Assembly: GCF_000621665.1 (NCBI RefSeq)
Contig: NZ_JHXQ01000008.1
Location: 1 to 64,000 of the forward strand
Length of the DNA stretch: 64,000 nucleotides
From: Allorhizobium undicola ORS 992 = ATCC 700741
GTDB lineage: Bacteria > Pseudomonadota > Alphaproteobacteria > Rhizobiales > Rhizobiaceae
Direction: 5' to 3'
Positions 28,818 to 36,711 of the stretch are shown in pieces (within the stretch, counting starts at the first letter, position 1; every line of letters begins with the position of its first letter). Below the pieces are notes generated by a model. That model made no database searches. It was given only the letters and a program-made list of their open reading frames with translations, and had not been told where the DNA came from. A program made the translations under genes and the position numbers.

Positions 28818-28848
28818 ACATTACGCAACCAAACCATGGTCTGGATCA
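28818..28848 (-). promoter_or_regulatory. Putative RpoE promoter of the SDR-DUF3833-SDR operon
   Basis: On the minus strand TGATCC (28848-28843) followed after 18-19 bases by a GTAATGT stretch (28824-28818), 65 bp before the SDR start. It overlaps the plus-strand promoter region, giving a compact divergent pair. Confidence 0.6.
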
Positions 28849-28861
28849 GGGAGAGGGAACG

Positions 28862-29269
28862 ATGAAGATAGCGACAGCCGCGATGATGGTGGGCATGACG
28901 ATCGCCGGTCTGGCGCTCGGCGCACCGGCTCAGGCCGCCGAGACCCGCTTTTCGGCCCGTGATATTCAAAGCGACATTATCGGCAGGCGCGTTTTTCTGG
29001 CCACTCCCATGGGTGGGGAGTTTCCGCTGAACTATCGCAAGGGCGGCGTGGTGGATGGCGACGGCGAGGCCCTCGGCCTTGGCCGCTTCGTCAAGCCGGA
29101 CGATACGGGCAAGTGGTGGATTTCCGGCGACCGCCTCTGCCAGCGCTTCACCACCTGGTACAAGGGCGCCCCCATGTGTTTCGAGCTTTATCGGACAGGT
29201 GACAAAAGCCTTCGCTGGATCCGCGATAACGGCCAGAAAGGCACGGCCCGGATCGGCCAGACCCTGTGA
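28862..29269 (+). CDS. Small exported protein of the photolyase operon
   Basis: 135 residues with a Sec signal peptide (MKIATAAMMVGMTIAGLALG, then APAQAAE). The mature part has FSARDIQSDIIGRRVFLATP, DTGKWWISGDRLCQRFTTWY and MCFELYR, with two cysteines that could pair. Possibly related to the DUF995 group, which I cannot confirm. GGGAGAGG precedes the ATG. Its stop overlaps the phrB GTG start, so the two are co-translated. Confidence 0.8.
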   Translation: MKIATAAMMVGMTIAGLALGAPAQAAETRFSARDIQSDIIGRRVFLATPMGGEFPLNYRKGGVVDGDGEALGLGRFVKPDDTGKWWISGDRLCQRFTTWYKGAPMCFELYRTGDKSLRWIRDNGQKGTARIGQTL

Positions 29270-30795
29270 CCGCGCTGGTTCTGGTGCTGGGCGACCAGTT
29301 GAGCGCATCCTTGTCGTCGCTTCGGGATGCCGATCCTGCCTCGACCACGGTGCTGATGGCCGAGGTCATGGACGAGGCAACCTATGTGCCGCATCACAAG
29401 AAGAAGATCGCTTTCCTGTTTTCGGCCATGCGTCATTTTGCCAAAGCGCTTGAGCAGAAAGGCTTTGCCGTCCGCTATGTGAAGCTGGACGATGCGGATA
29501 ACAGCCAGAGCCTGTTTGGCGAACTACGCCGCGCCGTCAACGCGCTTCAGCCCGATCGGATCGTCGTGACGGAGCCGGGAGAATACCGGTTGGCTGCGGC
29601 CATGCAGGATTGGCAGCGCAGGCTGAACCTGCCGGTGGACATCCTTCCCGACGACCGCTTTCTCTGTTCCCGGCAGGATTTCGAAACCTGGGCAAAAGGC
29701 CGCAAGCAATTGCGCATGGAGTTTTTCTATCGCGACATGCGCCGCCGCCACGATGTGTTGATGGAGGACGGCGAGCCCGTGGGCGGCCAATGGAATTTCG
29801 ACCATGACAATCGGAAATCGCCGCCCAAGGGTCTGAAAGGCCCAAAGCGTATCCGTCACCGCCGCGACCCCATCCTCACCGAGGTTCTGGAGCTGGTCGA
29901 GGCGCGGTTTGCAGGGCATTTCGGAACGCTGCGGCCTTTTCATTTCGCGCTGACGGCAGAACAGGCAAGACGCGAGCTGGATCATTTCATGGAGGAGGTT
30001 CTGGCAAATTTCGGCGACTATCAGGACGCCATGGTCCGGGGGGAACCCTATCTCTATCATTCGCTGATTTCGGCCTATCTCAATGCAGGCCTGCTTTTGC
30101 CCATGCAGGTCATCCGCCGGGCGGAAAAGGCCTATGCCGATGGCAAGGCGCCCTTGAATGCCGTGGAAGGCTTTATCCGGCAAATCCTTGGCTGGCGCGA
30201 ATATGTGCGCGGTCTCTACTGGCGGGAAATGCCCGATTACGCCACCCGCAATCACCTGAATGCCAGCCGCGATCTTCCAGCCTATTACTGGAACGGCAAG
30301 ACGAAAATGGCCTGCATGACATCAGCCGTGGCGGATACCATGCAACATGCCTATTCCCATCACATCCAACGCCTGATGGTGACGGGTAATTTCGCGCTTC
30401 TTGCGGGCGTCGAGCCAAAACAGGTCTGCGACTGGTATCTTCTGGTTTATGCCGATGCCTATGAATGGGTGGAGCTGCCCAATACGCTGGGCATGGCGCT
30501 TTATGGCGATGGCGGGCTGATGGCCAGCAAGCCCTATGCCGCCAGCGGCAAATATATCGACCGGATGAGCAATTTCTGCTCCTCCTGCCATTACGACGTG
30601 AAGGATGCGACGGGCGAAGGCGCCTGTCCGTTCAACGCCCTCTATTGGGATTTCATTGCACGCAATGAGGCAGTCCTGAAGGGCAATCCGCGCATGTCCA
30701 CCATCTATGCCAGCTACAACCGCATGGCAACGGACCGGCGCGATGCCCTCCGGCAAAAAGCGGCGTCCTTGCTGGAAGGACTGGAAATGCTCTAA
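29266..30795 (+). CDS. phrB: Iron-sulfur (6-4) photolyase / bacterial cryptochrome PhrB
   Basis: 509 residues from a GTG overlapping the upstream stop. FAD photolyase that repairs UV (6-4) photoproducts. C350, C438, C441 and C454 (KMACMTS, NFCSSCHYD, GEGACPF) coincide exactly with the [4Fe-4S] ligands described for Agrobacterium PhrB. HAYSHHIQRLMVTGN holds the conserved active-site histidines, and QILGWREYVRGLYWRE is the FeS-BCP class motif. The last codons and TAA are formed by an intergenic repeat arm (CTGGAAATGCTCTAA), so the extreme C-terminus may be repeat-derived. Member of the RpoE-ChrR island. Confidence 0.96.
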   Translation: MTALVLVLGDQLSASLSSLRDADPASTTVLMAEVMDEATYVPHHKKKIAFLFSAMRHFAKALEQKGFAVRYVKLDDADNSQSLFGELRRAVNALQPDRIVVTEPGEYRLAAAMQDWQRRLNLPVDILPDDRFLCSRQDFETWAKGRKQLRMEFFYRDMRRRHDVLMEDGEPVGGQWNFDHDNRKSPPKGLKGPKRIRHRRDPILTEVLELVEARFAGHFGTLRPFHFALTAEQARRELDHFMEEVLANFGDYQDAMVRGEPYLYHSLISAYLNAGLLLPMQVIRRAEKAYADGKAPLNAVEGFIRQILGWREYVRGLYWREMPDYATRNHLNASRDLPAYYWNGKTKMACMTSAVADTMQHAYSHHIQRLMVTGNFALLAGVEPKQVCDWYLLVYADAYEWVELPNTLGMALYGDGGLMASKPYAASGKYIDRMSNFCSSCHYDVKDATGEGACPFNALYWDFIARNEAVLKGNPRMSTIYASYNRMATDRRDALRQKAASLLEGLEML

Positions 30796-30858
30796 CTATT
30801 TGTATTTACGCATTTTCAGGCGGTAAGCCGGCTTCCAATTTTCCTGAAAATGCTCTAG
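30781..30858. repeat. Dispersed palindromic repeat between convergent genes
   Basis: Outer arms CTGGAAATGCTCTAA and CCTGAAAATGCTCTAG surround GCATTTTCAGGCGGTAAGCC. It overlaps the phrB stop codon and ends 11 bp before the stop of the next gene. Same family as 10151-10255. Confidence 0.75.
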
Positions 30859-30868
30859 CGGCTATCGT

Positions 30869-31372
30869 CTACCGCCACTCGAAGGCCTTATCGGTGGAAA
30901 AGGGCCGGGTGGCGATCAAAGGCAGTCTCGTGCCTGCAATTTCCGCAAAGGACAGGGCATCGGCCTGATCGTTGAAGCCGATGAAGACCATCAGCATGGA
31001 GCGCGCCTTTGGATGGCCCTTTTTGCGATAGGACAGTTTTACGGCGCAGGAGGGGAAGTTTTCGTCCAGAACCTGCCCATCCGCAGCGCTACCGGCCAGC
31101 GCCAGAAATTCGCCAAAGGAAAAGAAACGGTCGATAGCGGTAAAGGCCACCTGCCGGGAAAGCTGCCGGCTTGCGCCGGTCCTGCCCGAGCGACCGTAAT
31201 AGAGGCTATCCGTCACACCCTTTTTACGGCGGGTCTCATAAACAACCATGCTGCCGGATGCCAGAAGCTCGATATGCAGGTCAAAGGTCTGGAACAGCTC
31301 CGGCGTCTGATCGAGTTCAGAAAATAGCGCACGAAGCTCTGCGATATAGTCGGCGTAGAAGGCAGGCGTCAT
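30869..31372 (-). CDS. Conserved-looking protein of unknown function
   Basis: 167 residues, soluble, no signal peptide. Starts MTPAFYADYIAELRALFSEL; contains HIELLASGSMVVYETRRKKG and RSGRTGASRQLSRQVAFTAI and a mid-region with one Cys (FPSCAVKLSYRKKGHPKARS). I do not recognise the family. It is downstream of nudC by 85 bp on the same strand and could share its transcript. Confidence 0.65.
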   Translation of the reverse strand: MTPAFYADYIAELRALFSELDQTPELFQTFDLHIELLASGSMVVYETRRKKGVTDSLYYGRSGRTGASRQLSRQVAFTAIDRFFSFGEFLALAGSAADGQVLDENFPSCAVKLSYRKKGHPKARSMLMVFIGFNDQADALSFAEIAGTRLPLIATRPFSTDKAFEWR

Positions 31373-31457
31373 GGCGGGCTTTCATTCTGGAACAGGGAGC
31401 GGCAGGTGAGTGCCTGCCGTCCCGCTTCATATCCGAAGGCGCGGCGCAATGCCACCG

Positions 31458-32429
31458 TCAGCCTTCTGCCTCAGCTTCAGGCCAGTCCAGCCAGTCCGTC
31501 ATAAGCCGGTGGGCAATCGTGCCCCGCGCTGGCGCCTTGGCGCCTTCACTGCGAAGGTCGATCATGGCGCGCAGCTCCTCACGGCTAAACCAGCGGCAAT
31601 CGGCCAGTTCGTTTTCATCCCGCTCGATCTCAACGCTCAACGCCTGCGCATAACAGCCGATCATCAGCTGGTGCGGCATGGGCCATGGTTGCGAGGCGTG
31701 GTAGCGCACCCGCCCGATGGTTATGCCGGATTCCTCGCGGGTTTCCCGGCGCACGGCGTTTTCGATGGTTTCCGCCGGTTCCATGAAGCCTGCCAGACAG
31801 GAATACATGCCCTCCGGGAAATGCGCCCCCCGCCCCAGAAGGCAGCGATCATTGGCCTCGTCGATCGTCATCATGATGACGACCGGATCGGTTCGCGGAA
31901 AGGACATGCGGCCACAGGCCGGGCATTCGCGCTTGTAACCGCCAAGGCGGGCTTCCATGGGCTGGCCGCAACTGCCGCAAAAGCGGTTTTCACCATTCCA
32001 GTGCAGAAGGCTGAAGCCTTGCGCGGCTTCCCCCAACAATTCCGGGTCGAGGCCCGCCTCCCTGTAAAGGTCGCGGCCGGAAAGCAGCTTGTAGCCTTCG
32101 CCGATCGCCTCCTCGCCGACCCGCAATGGCAGGGCAATGCGTGGCTCGCCGCTGGGACGGCGGCCAAGAAGCACGGCAGCATCGAGATCGGGCTCCAGCC
32201 CGGCCAGTTCATAGGTGGCAAACAGCGGATCCAGCACCTGCTCCTCGTGCTTAAGCAGGATTTTGCTGCCCACATAGGCCAGCACATGCATACCTTCCAC
32301 CTGAAACGCCTCTGAAAGACTGGCTTCCGAGCGGTGCTCGGCATAGCGTTCCAGACCGTTGCCGGCAAAGGCGGTCAGGGCGCTGGCCTCGCCATGGGGG
32401 GCGCGGCTGTCGAAAAGCGATGTCTTCAT
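31458..32429 (-). CDS. nudC: NAD(H) diphosphatase NudC
   Basis: 323-residue Nudix hydrolase that cleaves NADH to NMNH and AMP and can remove NAD caps from RNA (family knowledge). The zinc ribbon has CGSCGQPM and CPACGRMSFP. The Nudix box is GFMEPAETIENAVRRETREE followed by SGI. The NudC tail motif SQPWPMPHQLM follows. Its start overlaps the HIT gene stop by four bases (ATGA). Confidence 0.95.
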   Translation of the reverse strand: MKTSLFDSRAPHGEASALTAFAGNGLERYAEHRSEASLSEAFQVEGMHVLAYVGSKILLKHEEQVLDPLFATYELAGLEPDLDAAVLLGRRPSGEPRIALPLRVGEEAIGEGYKLLSGRDLYREAGLDPELLGEAAQGFSLLHWNGENRFCGSCGQPMEARLGGYKRECPACGRMSFPRTDPVVIMMTIDEANDRCLLGRGAHFPEGMYSCLAGFMEPAETIENAVRRETREESGITIGRVRYHASQPWPMPHQLMIGCYAQALSVEIERDENELADCRWFSREELRAMIDLRSEGAKAPARGTIAHRLMTDWLDWPEAEAEG

Positions 32430-32836
32430 GCTGCAAGTGCCTTCTGTAACTTTGCCTTCAGAGTCTCGAAGGCCTGCTCATCATAGGCTGCGGGCTGGCC
32501 ATGGCCCCAGATGGGTCCGGGCCAGTTTGCATCCCCCTCGAAGCGGGCAACGACGTGGACGTGCAGTTGCCGCACCATATTGCCGATGGCGGCAATATTG
32601 ATTTTGCTGGCGCCGGTCATGTCCTTGAGCAGATGGCCAATGCGAGCCTGTTCACGCGCCAGTTCTGCCTGGTCATCGGCTTCGAGGTCGAAAATCTCGC
32701 TGACATTTGCCCTTTGCGGAACAAGGATGATCCACGGCCAGCGGCTGTCCTTTGCCAGCCGGACATCGGAAAGTCCGAGCCTGGCAATGGAAACGCTGTC
32801 GCGCTCCAGTCTCTCGTCCAGAATGAAATGTGCCAA
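32426..32836 (-). CDS. HIT-family nucleotide hydrolase
   Basis: 136 residues with the histidine triad QLHVHVVAR near position 91. The N-terminal half has RLEADSV-like RLERDSVSIARLGLSDVRL and WPWIILVPQRANVSEIFDL, typical of short bacterial HIT proteins. It is coupled to nudC by overlap; both act on nucleotide substrates. Exact substrate not predictable. Confidence 0.92.
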   Translation of the reverse strand: MAHFILDERLERDSVSIARLGLSDVRLAKDSRWPWIILVPQRANVSEIFDLEADDQAELAREQARIGHLLKDMTGASKINIAAIGNMVRQLHVHVVARFEGDANWPGPIWGHGQPAAYDEQAFETLKAKLQKALAA

Positions 32837-33039
32837 GGCTGCTTCTCCCGTTTTCTTTGTTGTTTCATAATTCGCGCTGAAAAGGTACCGGCCTTTCCGT
32901 TTCCTCCTGCGATGAAGGCTGGCAAATCTCGAAAGCGGAGCATGTGTGGTCTGAATCAGGCATTTGATCGTCGAGATCGCCGCAAATGAGTGTCAGATGC
33001 CAAATTCATTGCACGAGAGCAGTTTTTTCAAGCCGTGGC

Positions 33040-33068
33040 TTGCATTTGCCCGGAAGATTGACGATATG
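33040..33068 (+). promoter_or_regulatory. Candidate promoter of ffs
   Basis: TTGCAT (33040-33045), 17-base spacer, GATATG (33063-33068), ending four bases before the predicted 5' end of the SRP RNA. No stronger promoter-like pair was seen nearby. Confidence 0.45.
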
Positions 33069-33071
33069 AGC

Positions 33072-33173
33072 GGTGGGAGGTTGGTGGTGGACGAGCCACT
33101 CGCCAACCGGGTCAGGTCCGGAAGGAAGCAGCCCTAACGAGCCCGGCTTGGGTCATCGTTCCAGCCTCCCACC
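33072..33173 (+). ncRNA. ffs: Signal recognition particle RNA (4.5S type)
   Basis: About 102 nt. The universally conserved SRP tetraloop region GGTCAGGTCCGGAAGGAAGC and AGCCC is intact. Long terminal stem: GGTGGGAGGTTGG (33072-33084) pairs with CCAGCCTCCCACC (33161-33173), one G-U or mismatch allowed. This RNA binds Ffh and targets membrane proteins to the Sec translocon. Placement just before dnaX is common in related bacteria. Confidence 0.95.
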
Positions 33174-33181
33174 TCTCTCCC

Positions 33182-33287
33182 TACTGCATAATTCCTTAAA
33201 TCGGAATCGATTTAAGGTGAAAATTATGCAGCATATTTAAAGTGTTACAGCGTCCTTTGTGCGGTTGATAAAACGCACGGCGCTGTA
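33182..33287. repeat. Composite double-hairpin repeat, copy A
   Basis: Left hairpin: CTGCATAAT..CCTTAAATCG..CGATTTAAGG..ATTATGCAG. Right half: TTACAGCG..GATAAAACGCACGGCGCTGT. It is nearly identical and in the same orientation as 44057-44158; here the right hairpin is degraded by small changes. It begins nine bases after ffs and ends 43 bp before dnaX, so its left hairpin may serve as the ffs terminator. Confidence 0.85.
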
Positions 33288-33329
33288 TTGCGAGAGCCAT
33301 TTTCAAACCACGGGGACGCTGGCAGCGCG

Positions 33330-35183
33330 ATGAGCGAATTGGAGCCAACAGCAAAGGCCGACGCCGCCCCCGGTGGATACCGGGTTCTGGCGCGAAAATA
33401 CCGCCCCCGCGATTTTACCGATCTGATGGTTGGCCAGGAGCCGATGGTCCGCACGCTGACCAACGCCTTTGAGACCGGACGCATTGCCCAGGCCTATATG
33501 CTGACGGGTGTGCGCGGGGTGGGCAAGACCACCACGGCCCGCATTCTGGCGCGCGCGCTCAATTACAAGACCGCTGAAATCGACCGCCCGACCATCGACC
33601 TGAAAATTCCGGGCGAACATTGTCAGGCGATCATGGAAGGCCGCCATGTCGATGTGATCGAGATGGACGCGGCCTCCCATACCGGCATCGACGATATTCG
33701 CGAGATTATCGAACAGGTGCGCTACCGCCCGGTCTCGGCGCGTTACAAGGTCTATATCATCGACGAAGTTCACATGCTTTCCACGGCGGCTTTCAACGGT
33801 CTGCTGAAGACGTTGGAAGAGCCGCCGGAACACGTGAAATTCATCTTCGCCACCACCGAAATCCGCAAGGTTCCGATCACGGTTCTGTCGCGCTGCCAGC
33901 GCTTCGACCTGCGCCGCATCAGTGCGGGCGACCTTGTGGGCCTGTTTTCCACGATCCTGTCCAAGGAAGGCATCGAGGCCGAGGCTGAAGCCCTGTCGAT
34001 GATTGCGCGAGCCGCGGAAGGCTCGGCCCGCGATGGCCTGTCGCTGCTCGATCAGGCGATTGCCCATGGCGGTGGCCGGGTGGAGGGCGATGCCGTGCGG
34101 GCCATGCTTGGCCTTGCCGATCGCGCCCGTATCGTCGATCTCTTCGGCCATGTGGTAAAGGGCGATGTTGCGGCAGCGCTTGGCGAATTTGCCAGCCAGT
34201 ACGAGGCAGGCGCCAACCCGACCGTGGTGCTGACCGATCTTGCCGATTTCACCCATCTCGTCACACGGCTCAAATATGTGCCGAACGGCGCGAACGATCC
34301 TTCGCTGAGCGAAGTGGAGCGCCTGCGTGGGGGCGAATATGCCGAAAGCGTGGCGGTTACGACGCTGTCGCGGATCTGGCAGATGCTGCTCAAGGGCATT
34401 CCGGAGGTGGAAAATGCTTCCCGGCCCATGGGGGCTGCGGAAATGGTGTTGATTCGCCTTGCACATGCGGCCCATCTGCCATCACCGGAAGATGCCGCAA
34501 GGCGGCTTCTGGAGATGAGCCGCGATGGCGGTGGTCAGGGCGCGCCCGCGCCGCGTGGTGGACCATCGGGTGGCGCCTCCATGGCCTATGCAACGCAGGC
34601 CGTGGCGCGGGCCGATACCGTGCTGCGCCCGCAGGGCCAGCCGCAGGCGAGCGCCCATTTGCAGGCTGTGCCCAGCTCTCCGGAGGCGCAAAGGCTTGCA
34701 AGGCCGGAAACCGAGGTCCAGCCTCAGCCGAAGGTCGCGGTCAAATCGCTGGAAGACATTTCCGATCTCTGCACCAAAAATCGTGATCCGCGTCTGAAGG
34801 CCTTGCTGCGCGCCTATGTGCGGCTGGTCAATATCGAGGCCGGGCGGCTGGAAATCAATCTCCCGCCAGAGGCGCCCAAGGCCATTGTCGGTGATTTGCA
34901 GCGGCGGCTGGAAGAATGGACCGAAATCCGCTGGATGGTCATTCTCAGCCGCGAACCCGGCGGCCCCACGCTTTCCGAGCAGGAAAAGACCGATCATGAG
35001 GCCCGCATGACCGATGCGGCAGCCGATCCCGATGTCATGGCCATCATGGCGCGTTTCCCCGGCGCAAAAATCATGGATGTGCGTATCCGTGCCGCGCAGC
35101 AGGAGGAAGAGGAACTGGCGCCGCCAGCGGTCGCCGAATCTGCCGAAGGCGACATTCTGCCCGGCGACGACATCGAGTTCTGA
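33330..35183 (+). CDS. dnaX: DNA polymerase III subunit tau/gamma
   Basis: 617 residues, clamp-loader ATPase. Starts [14 protein letters not shown]; the ORF could run back to 33288 at the repeat edge. [20 protein letters not shown] is the family N-terminus; Walker A GVRGVGKT (about 60-67), Walker [10 protein letters not shown], sensor [16 protein letters not shown], arginine finger in [10 protein letters not shown]. The zinc knuckle of E. coli DnaX is reduced to one cysteine ([14 protein letters not shown]). A Pro/Ala-rich linker and C-terminal tau domain follow. The SD is weak. Followed by ybaB after 31 bp. Confidence 0.95.
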   Translation: MSELEPTAKADAAPGGYRVLARKYRPRDFTDLMVGQEPMVRTLTNAFETGRIAQAYMLTGVRGVGKTTTARILARALNYKTAEIDRPTIDLKIPGEHCQAIMEGRHVDVIEMDAASHTGIDDIREIIEQVRYRPVSARYKVYIIDEVHMLSTAAFNGLLKTLEEPPEHVKFIFATTEIRKVPITVLSRCQRFDLRRISAGDLVGLFSTILSKEGIEAEAEALSMIARAAEGSARDGLSLLDQAIAHGGGRVEGDAVRAMLGLADRARIVDLFGHVVKGDVAAALGEFASQYEAGANPTVVLTDLADFTHLVTRLKYVPNGANDPSLSEVERLRGGEYAESVAVTTLSRIWQMLLKGIPEVENASRPMGAAEMVLIRLAHAAHLPSPEDAARRLLEMSRDGGGQGAPAPRGGPSGGASMAYATQAVARADTVLRPQGQPQASAHLQAVPSSPEAQRLARPETEVQPQPKVAVKSLEDISDLCTKNRDPRLKALLRAYVRLVNIEAGRLEINLPPEAPKAIVGDLQRRLEEWTEIRWMVILSREPGGPTLSEQEKTDHEARMTDAAADPDVMAIMARFPGAKIMDVRIRAAQQEEEELAPPAVAESAEGDILPGDDIEF

Positions 35184-35214
35184 TCCCACCTATTTCAATG
35201 AACAGGAGAAAAAC

Positions 35215-35538
35215 ATGCGCGACATCATGGGCATGATGGGCAAGGTCAAGGAAATGCAGGCCAAGATGGAGAAAATGCAGGAAGAGATTGCTGCATTGGA
35301 AGTCGAGGGCAAATCCGGCGGGGGCCTCGTCACTGTCGTCATGACCGGCAAGGGCGAATTGAAGAGCGTCAAGATCGATCCTGCGCTTTTCAAGGATGAC
35401 GATGTGGAAATCCTCGAAGACCTGCTGGTGGCGGCTCACAAGGATGCCAAGGACAAGGTCGAGGCCGTCGCTGCCGAAAAGACCAAGGCCATGACCGCGG
35501 GCCTGCCGATTCCCCCCGGTTTCAAGCTGCCGTTCTGA
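35215..35538 (+). CDS. ybaB: YbaB/EbfC nucleoid-associated protein
   Basis: 107 residues. [20 protein letters not shown] forms the Met-rich N-terminal helix; [20 protein letters not shown] and a C-terminal [11 protein letters not shown] are diagnostic. Small dimeric DNA-binding protein. AGGAG precedes the ATG. In many genomes ybaB sits between dnaX and recR; here recR is about 28 kb away, so the usual trio is split. Confidence 0.95.
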   Translation: MRDIMGMMGKVKEMQAKMEKMQEEIAALEVEGKSGGGLVTVVMTGKGELKSVKIDPALFKDDDVEILEDLLVAAHKDAKDKVEAVAAEKTKAMTAGLPIPPGFKLPF

Positions 35539-35678
35539 GCGGGGTGAGATATGCGCCGGACCTCGTGTCCGGCGTTACGCCAATGAGGAAGTGATTGTAT
35601 GAATTTCTCCTAAAGGTAGAAATTTTTTCATTCACGCAGAAATTCCTTCACAAACGTTTCTTAACGTCGCTTCTTATG

Positions 35679-35702
35679 GCAACGATGTATAGGCATCGTT
35701 GC
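35679..35702. promoter_or_regulatory. 24-bp palindrome upstream of the LuxR gene
   Basis: Perfect 9-bp arms GCAACGATG and CATCGTTGC separated by TATAGG, ending 12 bp before the ATG and adjacent to the GAGGAG ribosome-binding site. Size and position suggest an operator or a translation-controlling hairpin for the regulator itself. Another inverted repeat (AATTTCT/AGAAATT) lies at about 35601-35625. Confidence 0.55.
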
Positions 35703-35714
35703 GAGGAGTGCGCC

Positions 35715-36446
35715 ATGAACTCGTTATCGACATCTCGCTCAGCCATGTCGGCAGCTTTGTCAGCAATCGCAAACGCGGCTGACGTGGCGGCTGCGCTGCC
35801 GTTGATCAAGACTTTCTATCCGGTGGATCATGTGACCTATCATATGGCCTTCGGTTTTTCCCGGACCGTCGATGCGCCTTTCGTGCGCAGCACCTATCCG
35901 GCAGAATGGCTTGGCCGCTATCTGCTCTGCGATTATATTCAGAAAGATCAGGTCGTTCAGCACGGTATGGTCGCGACCGAGCCGTTTTTCTGGGCCGATC
36001 TGGCGCTGACGCCGGACTTCATCCGCATCGTGCAGGAGGCGGAGATGTATGGCGTTGGCGGGCTTGGCTTTTCCATTCCCGCCTGGGATGGCGCCGGACG
36101 GCGCGGGCTTGTCTCCATCACCACGCGCAATGCCATCCATGAGGTAAAGTCCTGCTTCGAGCGTTACGGTTCGGGCTGGCAGCAAATGGCGACCTTGCTG
36201 CATGAAAAGGCCCTGGCGGAAGTTTATGGCGATAGCGACCCTGCCCGGTCCATGACGGCGCGAGAGCTGGAATGTCTCTATCTGGTGGCCCAGGGCAAGG
36301 ACCACCGTGATATTGCCGAAACGCTGCTGATAACCCCGCACACGGCCCGCAGCTATATGAAATCCGCCCGCCGCAAGCTTGCCTGCAACACCATGGCTCA
36401 GGCCGTAGCCAAAGCTTTGCGCTATAATTTGATAGCGCGAGCATAA
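35715..36446 (+). CDS. LuxR-type (autoinducer-binding) transcriptional regulator, solo
   Basis: 243 residues starting MNSLSTSRSAMSAAL after AGGAG. The N-terminal signal domain contains WADLALTPDF and YGVGGLGFSIPAWDGAGRRG, resembling acyl-homoserine-lactone domains. The C-terminal helix-turn-helix is MTARELECLYLVAQGKDHRD, then IAETLLITPHTARSYMKSAR, with KLACNTMAQAVAKAL. No LuxI synthase gene is found in this window, so it is an orphan. Not clearly VjbR or BlxR. It is followed by repeat DNA and the iol genes on the other strand. Confidence 0.88.
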   Translation: MNSLSTSRSAMSAALSAIANAADVAAALPLIKTFYPVDHVTYHMAFGFSRTVDAPFVRSTYPAEWLGRYLLCDYIQKDQVVQHGMVATEPFFWADLALTPDFIRIVQEAEMYGVGGLGFSIPAWDGAGRRGLVSITTRNAIHEVKSCFERYGSGWQQMATLLHEKALAEVYGDSDPARSMTARELECLYLVAQGKDHRDIAETLLITPHTARSYMKSARRKLACNTMAQAVAKALRYNLIARA

Positions 36447-36600
36447 CCTGGGCGGGAAGACAAAGCAGCTTTTGCTGCGCGGTTGCAGGATTTCCCGCAG
36501 TGAGCGGGATCATCCCCTTTCCGGAAACGCATTGGCGGCGGATGTTGCCATCCACCGCCATCGAAAATCTTCAGAAAACGCAAAAGCGTCCCGGAGTTAA

Positions 36601-36706
36601 TGCATGTCGCGCAAAAGTGTACAGCGGTTTTGCGATAACGACATGCGACAAAACAATGACTTAAAGCGTCAAGAGCGAATCTGGAAGATCGCGACACGCT
36701 TTAAGA
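36601..36706. repeat. Intergenic repeat with AAAAGTGTACAGCGGTTTTG core
   Basis: Left part ATGTCGCGCAAAAGTGTACA, then GCGATAACGACATGCGACAA and TTAAAGCGTCAAGAGC; outer inverted arms TTAAAGCG and CGCTTTAA. The core AAAAGTG-x3-CGGTTTT is shared with the tandem arrays and other dispersed copies. The preceding 150 bp (36447-36600) holds three small hairpins and no gene. Confidence 0.75.
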
Positions 36707-36711
36707 CTGCT

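Noticed and set aside
13413..33845. Other CACGTG sequences as parS sites (for example near 13420, 23137, 33830)
   Set aside because: They lack the flanking GTTT/AAAC arms.
35715..36446. VjbR or BlxR identity for the LuxR gene
   Set aside because: Sequence and neighbours are not those I associate with either; kept as an unnamed LuxR.
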